In this document: positions 7,319 through 12,024 of the stretch, piece after piece | How the letters are laid out: each line of letters opens with the position of its first letter | Numbering within the stretch: the first letter of the stretch is position 1 | Source of the DNA: JADYZU01 sp964443055 | GTDB lineage: Bacteria; Pseudomonadota; Alphaproteobacteria; Rhodobacterales; Rhodobacteraceae | NCBI GenBank assembly: GCA_964443055.1 | Contig: CAYUBT010000077.1 | Span: 1 to 12,024, forward strand | Reading direction: 5' to 3' | Length of the DNA stretch: 12,024 nucleotides | Made by a program: the position numbers and the translations under genes | Notes under the pieces: generated by a model | Told to the model about the DNA's origin: nothing | Database searches by the model: none | Seen by the model: only the letters and a program-made list of their open reading frames with translations

Positions 7319-8809
7319 ATGTTCGAATCTCTCTCCGAACGGCTGGGCGGCGTTCTCGACCGGCTGACGAAGCAGGGCGCGCTTTCCGAAGCCGATGTCC
7401 AGGCCGCCCTGCGCGAGGTGCGGGTGGCCTTGCTCGAGGCCGACGTCTCGCTGCCGGTCGTGCGCGATTTCATCAAGGCGGTCGGACGCAAGGCCACCGG
7501 CCAGGCGGTGACGAAATCGGTCACGCCAGGCCAGCAGGTGGTGAAGATCGTCCATGACGAACTCGTCCGGGTCCTTGGCGGCGACGAGGAAACCACCGCG
7601 CTCAAGATCGACAGCCCGCCCGCGCCGATCCTCATGGTCGGGCTGCAGGGTTCGGGCAAGACGACGACCACCGCGAAGATCGCCCGCCGCCTCAAGGAGC
7701 GCGAGGGCAAGCGCGTGCTCATGGCGTCACTCGACACCAACCGTCCGGCGGCGATGGAGCAACTGCAGATCCTTGGCGCGCAGATCGGCGTCGATACATT
7801 GCCCATCGTCAAGGGCGAGGATCCGGTCGCCATCGCCAAACGCGCACGCACGCAGGCAGCGATGGGCGGCTATGATGTCTATTTCCTCGACACGGCAGGC
7901 CGGCTGCATATCGACGAGGAACTGATCGCCCAGGCGGCGGCAGTACGCGATGCGGTGAACCCGCGTGAAACCCTGCTGGTCGTCGATGGGCTGACCGGGC
8001 AGGATGCGGTCAATGTCGCCACCGAATTCGACGACAAGATCGGCGTGACCGGCGTCGTCCTCACCCGGATGGACGGCGACGGGCGCGGGGGGGCCGCGCT
8101 CTCGATGCGGGCGATCACCGGCAAGCCGATCCGGTTCGTGGGCCTGGGCGAGAAGACCGATGCACTCGAGGTCTTCGACCCTTCGCGGATCGCGGGCCGC
8201 ATCCTCGGCATGGGCGACATCGTCGCGCTGGTCGAGAAGGCGCAGGAAGTCTTCGAGGCCGAACAGGCCGAACGGATGATGAAAAGGTTCCAGAAGGGCC
8301 TTTTCAACATGAACGACCTGAAGATGCAGCTCGAACAGATGATGAAGATGGGCGGCGTCGAGGGGCTGATGGGGATGCTGCCCGGTGTCGGCAAGATGAA
8401 GGGCCAGATGGCCGAGGCGGGGCTCGACGACCACATGCTGCGCCGCCAGATCGCGCTCATCAACTCCATGACCCGGCAGGAGCGTGCCAATCCGGCACTC
8501 CTTCAGGCCAGCCGCAAGCGGCGTATCGCTGCGGGCGCGGGACTTGAGGTCTCGGAACTCAACCGGCTCCTGAAACAGCACCGGCAGATGGCCGATGTCA
8601 TGAAGAAGATGGGTCGGCAGTCCAGGGGCGGCATGATGCGCCAGGCCGTGCAGCAGATGATGGGCAAGGGCGGGGTGCCCGACCCCGGGCAGATGGACCC
8701 GGCGGCGCTGCAGGCAGCGGCCAACGCGCTGAAATCCGGCGGCGGACTGCCGGGCTTGGGCGGGGGGAATCTTCCTTCGGGCCTGGCCGGGCTGATGAGG
8801 AAAAAATGA
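7319..8809 (+). CDS. ffh: signal recognition particle protein Ffh (SRP54)
   Basis: Ffh binds 4.5S RNA and signal sequences on ribosomes and targets inner-membrane proteins to FtsY. The 496-aa protein has the N domain (about 1-90), the GTPase G domain with P-loop GLQGSGKT at 108-115, DTNRPAA at 139-145, DTAGR at 191-195 and TRMDGD at 249-254, and a Met-rich M domain from about 300. The RNA-binding helix is recognisable in MTRQERANPALLQASRKRRI and GAGLEVSELNRLL. The C-terminal tail is Gly/Leu-rich and ends LMRKK. ATG 7319 begins the family-typical MFESLSERLGG and has AAGGA eight bases upstream; the open frame extends to 7217 without homology. It is the first visible gene of the translation operon and overlaps the next gene by ATGA. 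Confidence 0.98.
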   Translation: MFESLSERLGGVLDRLTKQGALSEADVQAALREVRVALLEADVSLPVVRDFIKAVGRKATGQAVTKSVTPGQQVVKIVHDELVRVLGGDEETTALKIDSPPAPILMVGLQGSGKTTTTAKIARRLKEREGKRVLMASLDTNRPAAMEQLQILGAQIGVDTLPIVKGEDPVAIAKRARTQAAMGGYDVYFLDTAGRLHIDEELIAQAAAVRDAVNPRETLLVVDGLTGQDAVNVATEFDDKIGVTGVVLTRMDGDGRGGAALSMRAITGKPIRFVGLGEKTDALEVFDPSRIAGRILGMGDIVALVEKAQEVFEAEQAERMMKRFQKGLFNMNDLKMQLEQMMKMGGVEGLMGMLPGVGKMKGQMAEAGLDDHMLRRQIALINSMTRQERANPALLQASRKRRIAAGAGLEVSELNRLLKQHRQMADVMKKMGRQSRGGMMRQAVQQMMGKGGVPDPGQMDPAALQAAANALKSGGGLPGLGGGNLPSGLAGLMRKK

Positions 8810-9120
8810 CCCTGCCCCGCCCCGACCCTGACGAGGCCACCCGCGCGGCGGCCCTTCTGGCCGATCATCGCGAGTCGATCGACCGGCTCGACGCGATTCT
8901 CGTCTTCACGCTGGCCGAACGCTTCGCCCATACGCAGGCGGTCGGGCGGCTCAAGGCCCGACACGGACTGCCCCCCGCCGATCCCGTGCGCGAGGAGGCG
9001 CAGATCGCCCGGCTCACCCGCCTTGCCGACGAGGCCGACCTCGATCCCGATTTCGCCCGCAAGTTCCTGTCCTTCATCATCCAGGAAGTGATCAAGCACC
9101 ACGAAGGACATCAATCTTGA
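8806..9120 (+). CDS. chorismate mutase (AroQ, type II)
   Basis: This enzyme converts chorismate to prephenate at the entry of Phe/Tyr synthesis, in the cytoplasm. The 104-aa single-domain all-helical protein shows the AroQ pattern: HRESIDRLDAILVFTLAER in helix 1 (the Arg and Asp positions of the E. coli P-protein mutase), the Lys of GRLKARHG, then DPVREEAQIARL (the D…RE block), and the closing helix FLSFIIQEVIKHH with the active-site Gln region. The ATG lies in an ATGA overlap with the ffh stop, so translation is coupled. A chorismate mutase gene between ffh and rpsP is the usual arrangement in Rhodobacterales. The family is clear; activity is inferred. Confidence 0.93.
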   Translation: MTLPRPDPDEATRAAALLADHRESIDRLDAILVFTLAERFAHTQAVGRLKARHGLPPADPVREEAQIARLTRLADEADLDPDFARKFLSFIIQEVIKHHEGHQS

Positions 9121-9178
9121 CGGGGCCGGACATCCGCACCCCGTTTACCAACTCAAGCGCCATTCAAGGAGAAACAGC

Positions 9179-9586
9179 ATGGCCATGAAGATCCGGCTTA
9201 CCCGTGGCGGGTCCAAGAAACGCCCGTTCTATTCGATCGTCGCCGCCGATTCGCGCATGCCGCGCGATGGCCGCTTCATCGAGAAGCTCGGCACCTATGC
9301 GCCGCTCCTGCCCAAGGACGACGAGAACCGCGTGAAGCTGAATGTCGAGCGGATCGAATACTGGCTGAGCCATGGCGCCCAGCCGACCGACCGCGTGGCC
9401 CGTTTCCTTGAAGCCGCCGGCCTGCGCCCGAAGAAAGAGCGCAACAACCCGCAGAAGGCCGTTCCGGGCAAGGCCGCGCAGGACCGCGCCGAGAAGCGCG
9501 CGGCCCAGTCCGCCGAGGCCGCTGCACCTGCCGAAACTGCTGCCCCCGCCGAAGCGGCCGAGACTGCCGAATCCGCGGCTGAATGA
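9179..9586 (+). CDS. rpsP: 30S ribosomal protein S16
   Basis: S16 is a primary assembly protein of the 30S subunit. The N-terminal 80 residues carry the family blocks: MKIRLTRGGSKKRPFYSIVA, DSRMPRDGRFIEKLGTY and the ERIEYWLSHGAQPTDRVARF helix. At 135 aa it is much longer than E. coli S16 (82 aa). The extra C-terminus (about 100-135) is an Ala/Glu/Pro-rich low-complexity tail, common in alphaproteobacteria. ATG 9179 is chosen because AAGGAG (9166-9171) lies seven bases upstream; ATG 9185 is the alternative. It follows chorismate mutase by 58 bp and has its own strong ribosome-binding site, fitting higher expression. Confidence 0.97.
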   Translation: MAMKIRLTRGGSKKRPFYSIVAADSRMPRDGRFIEKLGTYAPLLPKDDENRVKLNVERIEYWLSHGAQPTDRVARFLEAAGLRPKKERNNPQKAVPGKAAQDRAEKRAAQSAEAAAPAETAAPAEAAETAESAAE

Positions 9587-9591
9587 GCCAC

Positions 9592-9614
9592 CCGGGGGGC
9601 TTTGCGCCCCCCGG
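9592..9614 (+). promoter_or_regulatory. GC-rich hairpin between rpsP and rimM
   Basis: A perfect 9-bp stem (CCGGGGGGC / GCCCCCCGG) with loop TTTGC begins six bases after the rpsP stop. No T tract follows, so it is probably not a simple intrinsic terminator; attenuation or mRNA processing/stability is likelier. The following bases (CCCCCGCAGGGTATTTGGGC) run straight into the rimM ribosome-binding site. From memory, a hairpin plus GGGTATTTGGG-type tail recurs between genes in Rhodobacteraceae genomes. Confidence 0.55.
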
Positions 9615-9648
9615 ATCCCCCGCAGGGTATTTGGGCGAAGGTGAAGAG

Positions 9649-10149
9649 ATGGGCGAGCGCGAAATCGTCGTCGGCCAGATCGCCGGGGCGTTTGGCGTGA
9701 GAGGCGAGGTGCGGGTGCGCAGCTTCTGCGCCGAACCTGCCGACATCGCGCTTTACACCCCCCTGCGTGCAGACGGAGGCCGGGTCTTTCCGGTCCTCGT
9801 CGTCACCGGCTCGGCACCCGGGGCGCTCGTCTGCCGGATCGAGGGAATTTCCGCCAGGGAAGAGGCCGAGGCGCTGAAGGGTGAACGGCTCTGGGCCGAC
9901 CGCGCGCGGCTGCCCGATCCGGGGGACGAAGAATATTACCATGCCGACCTGATCGGGCTCGAGGCCGTCGATCCCGGCGGTGCGGTGCTGGGGCGGATCA
10001 AGGCCGTTCTCAATCATGGTGCGGGAGACCTGATCGAGATCGTGCAGCCGGGCGCGGAGGCGCGGCTGCTTCCCTTCACCCGCGCCGTGGTGCCGGTAGT
10101 CGATATTGCCGCCGGGCGGCTGGTCGTCGATCCACCGGAAGAGACATGA
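9649..10149 (+). CDS. rimM: ribosome maturation factor RimM
   Basis: RimM assists folding of the 16S 3' domain (head) and binds S19 during 30S assembly. The 166-aa product has the N-terminal RimM barrel (VVGQIAGAFGVRGEVRVRSF, then SAREEAEALKGERLWADRARL) and a C-terminal PRC-barrel domain (EEYYHADLIGLEAVD, VLNHGAGDLIEI, LPFTRAVVPVVDIAAGRLVV). ATG 9649 is preceded by AAGG (9638-9641) at seven bases and starts at the family-typical position. The open frame back to 9583 would translate through the GC hairpin into an implausible Gly/Pro stretch. The stop overlaps the trmD start by ATGA, so the two are coupled. Confidence 0.95.
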   Translation: MGEREIVVGQIAGAFGVRGEVRVRSFCAEPADIALYTPLRADGGRVFPVLVVTGSAPGALVCRIEGISAREEAEALKGERLWADRARLPDPGDEEYYHADLIGLEAVDPGGAVLGRIKAVLNHGAGDLIEIVQPGAEARLLPFTRAVVPVVDIAAGRLVVDPPEET

Positions 10150-10955
10150 GCGGGGCCGCTCCCTGGGAGGCGCGGGTCATCACTCTGGTGCCGCGCGCCT
10201 GGCCGGGCATTCTGGGCGAGAGCCTGACCGGGCGTGCGCTGGCGGACGGGATCTGGCGGCTGGACATCTTCGACCTCCGCGACTTCGGCATCGGCCCGCA
10301 TCGCAAGGTGGACGACACGCCTGCGGGCGGAGGGCCGGGACTTGTGCTGCGACCGGACGTGATGGCCGAAGCGATCCGCGCGGCGCAGGAAGGTGGGCCA
10401 GGGGACGCGCCGCTCATCCATCTGTCGCCAAGGGGCAAGCTCTTCAGTCAGGAGATGGCCACACGGTTCGCCACGGGGCCCGGCGTCACGCTGATCTGCG
10501 GCCGGTTCGAAGGGTTGGACGAGCGTGCGATCGAAGCCACGGGTGCCGAAGAGGTGAGCCTTGGCGACTTTGTCATGACCGGTGGCGATATCGCCGCAAT
10601 GGCCTTGCTCGATGCGACTTTGCGCCTTATACCGCGCGTGCTCGGGAATCAGGGGTCGGTGGAGGAGGAGTCCTTCTCGCAAGGTCTCCTCGAACACCCC
10701 CAGTATACGAAGCCTGCGGTCTGGGACGGACGTGCAATACCGGACATTCTTCTGTCCGGGCATCACGCCGAAATCGCAGCCTGGCGCAGGACCATGGCCG
10801 AAAGGCTGACACAGGAACGCCGACCCGATCTGTGGCGGGCATATCGCACGGGACGCGACATGGACCCGGATGAAGACCACAGCTCTCGGGGGCACAGACC
10901 TCTGCGGAACGAACCGCAGGCAGATGAAGGAGCGTCAGATGAACCTGATCGCTGA
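10146..10955 (+). CDS. trmD: tRNA (guanine37-N1)-methyltransferase TrmD
   Basis: TrmD makes m1G37 next to the anticodon, preventing +1 frameshifting. The 269-aa protein has the SPOUT trefoil-knot motifs: GGGPGLVLRPD, ICGRFEGLDERAI and SLGDFVMTGGDIAAM, then LLDATLRLIPRVLGN, EHPQYTKPAVWDG, and IPDILLSGHHAEIAAWR. The last 25 or so residues are a charged, poorly conserved tail. That tail arises where the gene runs on over the rplS ribosome-binding site and start: the two genes overlap by 17 bp. It starts in the ATGA shared with rimM. Some positions deviate slightly from the common consensus (FVMTGG for YVLSGG), as I recall for Rhodobacterales. Confidence 0.97.
   Translation: MSGAAPWEARVITLVPRAWPGILGESLTGRALADGIWRLDIFDLRDFGIGPHRKVDDTPAGGGPGLVLRPDVMAEAIRAAQEGGPGDAPLIHLSPRGKLFSQEMATRFATGPGVTLICGRFEGLDERAIEATGAEEVSLGDFVMTGGDIAAMALLDATLRLIPRVLGNQGSVEEESFSQGLLEHPQYTKPAVWDGRAIPDILLSGHHAEIAAWRRTMAERLTQERRPDLWRAYRTGRDMDPDEDHSSRGHRPLRNEPQADEGASDEPDR
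10927..10932 (+). promoter_or_regulatory. ribosome-binding site of rplS, inside trmD
   Basis: AAGGAG lies six bases before ATG 10939 and within the trmD coding frame. It decides the L19 start (MNLIAELEAEQ) against the longer open frame from 10870, and it implies that ribosomes finishing trmD pass over the rplS start. Confidence 0.8.
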
Positions 10956-11220
10956 ACTCGAGGCGGAACAGATCGCCGCCCTTGGCAAGGATATTCCGGA
11001 TTTCAAGGCCGGCGACACGATCCGCGTCGGCTACAAGGTGACCGAGGGCTCGCGCTCGCGGGTGCAGAACTACGAAGGCGTCTGCATCGCCCGCAAGCAC
11101 GGCAACGGCATCGCCGCCTCGTTCACGGTGCGCAAGATCTCGTTCGGCGAGGGGGTGGAGCGTGTTTTCCCGCTCTATTCTACAAATATCGATTCGTTCT
11201 CCGTCGTGCGCCGGGGCTAG
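10939..11220 (+). CDS. rplS: 50S ribosomal protein L19, cut short by an in-frame amber codon
   Basis: L19 lies at the 30S–50S interface of the large subunit. The 93 residues seen match the N-terminal three quarters of L19: MNLIAELEAEQ, FKAGDTIRVGYKVTEGSRSR, VQNYEGVCIARK, FTVRKISFGEGVERVFPLYS and IDSFSVVRRG. The frame ends at TAG 11218-11220. Beyond it, in the same frame, the remaining L19 C-terminus continues for 30 codons. L19 normally has about 115-125 residues, so this frame alone lacks the conserved KLYYL end. Explanations are a substitution or sequencing error, a true truncation, or readthrough. The good ribosome-binding site at 10927-10932 and operon position argue that the gene is expressed. 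The identity is secure; the intactness is not. Confidence 0.9.
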   Translation: MNLIAELEAEQIAALGKDIPDFKAGDTIRVGYKVTEGSRSRVQNYEGVCIARKHGNGIAASFTVRKISFGEGVERVFPLYSTNIDSFSVVRRG

Positions 11221-11313
11221 GTGCGCCGCTCGAAGCTCTATTACCTGCTCGACCGCCTCGGCAAGTCGGCCCGGATCGACGAAGTCACCAACTTCAAGCC
11301 GAAGGATCAGTGA
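11221..11313 (+). pseudogene. rplS: detached C-terminal part of L19 after the amber codon
   Basis: These 30 codons follow the TAG in the same frame and read VRRSKLYYLLDRLGKSARID and on to KPKDQ before TGA 11311-11313. VRR-x-KLYYL and GKSARI are the hallmark L19 C-terminal motifs. Read through the TAG, the full protein would be 124 aa, a normal length. Because both halves share one frame, a single-base change and not an indel explains the break. The first codon is GTG, directly after the stop, so reinitiation giving a separate 30-aa piece is formally possible, with only a weak GGGG upstream. rpmE starts one base after this frame ends. Confidence 0.8.
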
Positions 11314-11314
11314 G

Positions 11315-11536
11315 ATGAAGGCAGATATCCATCCCGATTATCACTTCATCACCGTCCGCATGACCGACGGCACCGAGGTGCAGATGAAGTCCACCTGGGG
11401 CAACGAGGGCGAGACGCTCGCGCTCGACATCGACCCACTGTCGCATCCGGCCTGGACGGGTGGCGGCACCAAGCTCATGGATACGGGCGGTCGCGTGTCG
11501 CGGTTCAAGAACAAATATGCGGGTCTGGGGTTCTGA
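11315..11536 (+). CDS. rpmE: 50S ribosomal protein L31
   Basis: A 73-aa L31: MKADIHPDYHFITVRMTDGT, then SHPAWTGG, then the closing block GGRVSRFKNKYAGLGF. The CxxC zinc-ribbon cysteines of zinc-type L31 are absent (the protein has no cysteine), so this is the C-minus form, common in Rhodobacterales. ATG 11315 follows the L19 end by one base, with AAGGATCAGTGAG just upstream serving as ribosome-binding site inside the L19 tail. If ribosomes stop at the rplS amber, coupled initiation here could drop. A strong terminator follows 21 bp after the stop. Confidence 0.95.
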   Translation: MKADIHPDYHFITVRMTDGTEVQMKSTWGNEGETLALDIDPLSHPAWTGGGTKLMDTGGRVSRFKNKYAGLGF

Positions 11537-11557
11537 ACCCCTTCGCTGTTGACGATG

Positions 11558-11588
11558 AAAACGCCGCCCCCCCCGGGGCGGCGTTTTT
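11558..11588 (+). terminator. Rho-independent terminator of the ffh–rpmE operon
   Basis: A perfect 13-bp stem, AAAACGCCGCCCC (11558-11570) with GGGGCGGCGTTTT (11575-11587), has a CCCC loop and ends in a run of five T. It is placed right after rpmE. The A-run before and T-run after the stem could also let it work, more weakly, for transcription from the right. Confidence 0.93.
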
Positions 11589-11612
11589 CGTTTGGGGGGC
11601 CGCCGTCTCTCT

Positions 11613-11694
11613 CGTCATTGCGAACGTGAGCGAAGCAAGCCAGACTCCCCCAGTTTCTGGCTTGCCACGTCGGCTTCGCCGCCTCGCAATGACG
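11613..11694. repeat. REP-like dispersed inverted-repeat element, complete copy
   Basis: The outer arms CGTCATTGCGA (11613-11623) and TCGCAATGACG (11684-11694) are perfect complements. Inside lie GCGAAGC (11630-11636) with GCTTCGC (11673-11679), and GCAAGCCAGA (11635-11644) with TCTGGCTTGC (11656-11665). The 82-bp unit would fold into one long interrupted hairpin. The GTCATTGCGA…GCAATGAC design is that of dispersed palindromic repeats in many proteobacteria. The arm at 7040-7063 is a second copy. Confidence 0.85.
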
Positions 11695-11739
11695 GGGGCG
11701 GAAGACCCTCGCGGACTGAATGTCCATCAAGCCCGCCCG

Positions 11740-11757
11740 TGACTCCGTTCGGAGTCA
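11740..11757. repeat. perfect 8-bp inverted repeat
   Basis: TGACTCCG and CGGAGTCA flank a TT centre in the gap between the REP-like element and the GNAT gene. It could be an operator-like dyad or a small hairpin; no T tract follows on either strand. Confidence 0.4.
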
Positions 11758-11816
11758 TCGCAATGGTTCAGGGGAGGTTGTGAGCCTCACTGCGACGGGC
11801 GTTCGGTGCCCGGGCC

Positions 11817-12024
11817 TCACAGCCGTTTCTCGAAATAGACCCGCGCGAAGTCGTCCTCGATCCGCCGCCCCGTCTTGGCATAGCCGAGGTGCGGATAGAG
11901 CGCGAGATTGTCGGTCATCTTCTCGTTCGTATAGAGACGCACCGTGACGTGACGCCCATCACGCGCCGCTTCCTCGCAATGGGTGATGAGCGCGCGGCCG
12001 ATGCGCCGTGCGTGCCGGGCATAG
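11817..12024 (-). CDS. GNAT-family N-acetyltransferase, C-terminal part (runs off the window)
   Basis: Reading leftward from the window end, 68 codons stay open to TGA at 11817-11819. The product ARRIGRALITHCEEAARDGR contains the end of the acetyl-CoA pyrophosphate-binding motif A (RxIGRALI-type). It continues with VTVRLYTNEKMTDNLALYPH and LGYAKTGRRIEDDF, then VYFEKRL, which is the typical GNAT motif B end (N…NxxAxxLYxxLGY…R). The acceptor substrate cannot be told from this piece. The start lies beyond the right edge. It is convergent with the translation operon. Confidence 0.88.
   Translation of the reverse strand, partial: YARHARRIGRALITHCEEAARDGRHVTVRLYTNEKMTDNLALYPHLGYAKTGRRIEDDFARVYFEKRL

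Noticed and set aside
7727..8581. Long minus-strand frame opposite ffh
   Set aside because: Shadow of ffh; no domain signature, and ffh is complete on the plus strand.
9583..9648. In-frame upstream extension of rimM starting in an ATGA overlap with rpsP
   Set aside because: It would translate the GC hairpin into a Gly/Pro-rich stretch unlike any RimM N-terminus, and a proper ribosome-binding site serves ATG 9649.
10870..10938. In-frame upstream extension of rplS
   Set aside because: The extra 23 residues have no L19 similarity, lie inside trmD, and skip the good ribosome-binding site at 10927-10932.
11218..11313. A frameshift as the cause of the short rplS
   Set aside because: The sequence before and after TAG is in the same frame, so no insertion or deletion is needed; only a substitution fits.
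11613..11694. CRISPR repeat or insertion-sequence end
   Set aside because: There is one nested palindrome, no regular spacer array, no transposase gene and no target-site duplication visible.
1..12024. A new defence, mobile or biosynthetic system
   Set aside because: All sizeable genes fall into housekeeping or envelope families in familiar order. The oddities are local (rplS amber, repeats, hairpins) and do not form a gene system.

Overview
The window is GC-rich (mid-60s percent by eye) and reads as chromosomal core sequence from an alphaproteobacterium, most likely a member of Rhodobacterales/Rhodobacteraceae. The grounds are the gene order ffh–chorismate mutase–rpsP–rimM–trmD–rplS–rpmE, a ClpS of alphaproteobacterial type, a SPOR-tailed D-Ala-D-Ala carboxypeptidase, and strong GC3 bias. 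A run of exactly 100 Ns (7064-7163) marks a scaffold join, so this is a draft assembly or MAG. I saw no phage, transposase, CRISPR, tRNA or rRNA gene, and no obviously new multi-gene system.

Left part (1-6768). A secreted penicillin-binding protein gene (minus strand) is divergent from a plus-strand pair, clpS and an RsmC-like rRNA methyltransferase. A small lipoprotein gene (minus) is convergent with the methyltransferase gene and divergent from hemF (plus). A small membrane-protein gene (minus) follows; its stop codon interlocks with the hemF stop in one CTAG. Next comes a Na/Pi-cotransporter family gene with a PhoU-like tail (minus), preceded by a promoter with a perfect TTGACA -35 box.

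Middle (6769-7318). There is no gene here. It holds the Na/Pi promoter, one arm of a dispersed inverted repeat, the N gap and the ffh leader.

Right part (7319-11588). This is a plus-strand translation operon: ffh (SRP GTPase), AroQ chorismate mutase, rpsP (S16), rimM (16S maturation), trmD (tRNA m1G37 methyltransferase), rplS (L19) and rpmE (L31). Genes overlap or lie within 62 bp of each other, and a strong intrinsic terminator closes the operon. After it come a REP-like inverted-repeat element, a perfect palindrome and the C-terminal part of a GNAT acetyltransferase (minus) running off the right end.

The main anomaly is in rplS. An in-frame amber codon (11218-11220) splits an otherwise recognisable L19 frame into 93 and 30 codons. 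The best secondary observations are the inverted-repeat arm ending at the assembly gap, a GC hairpin that forms the rpsP–rimM spacer and leads into the rimM ribosome-binding site, and a -10-like box placed so that clpS could be leaderless.
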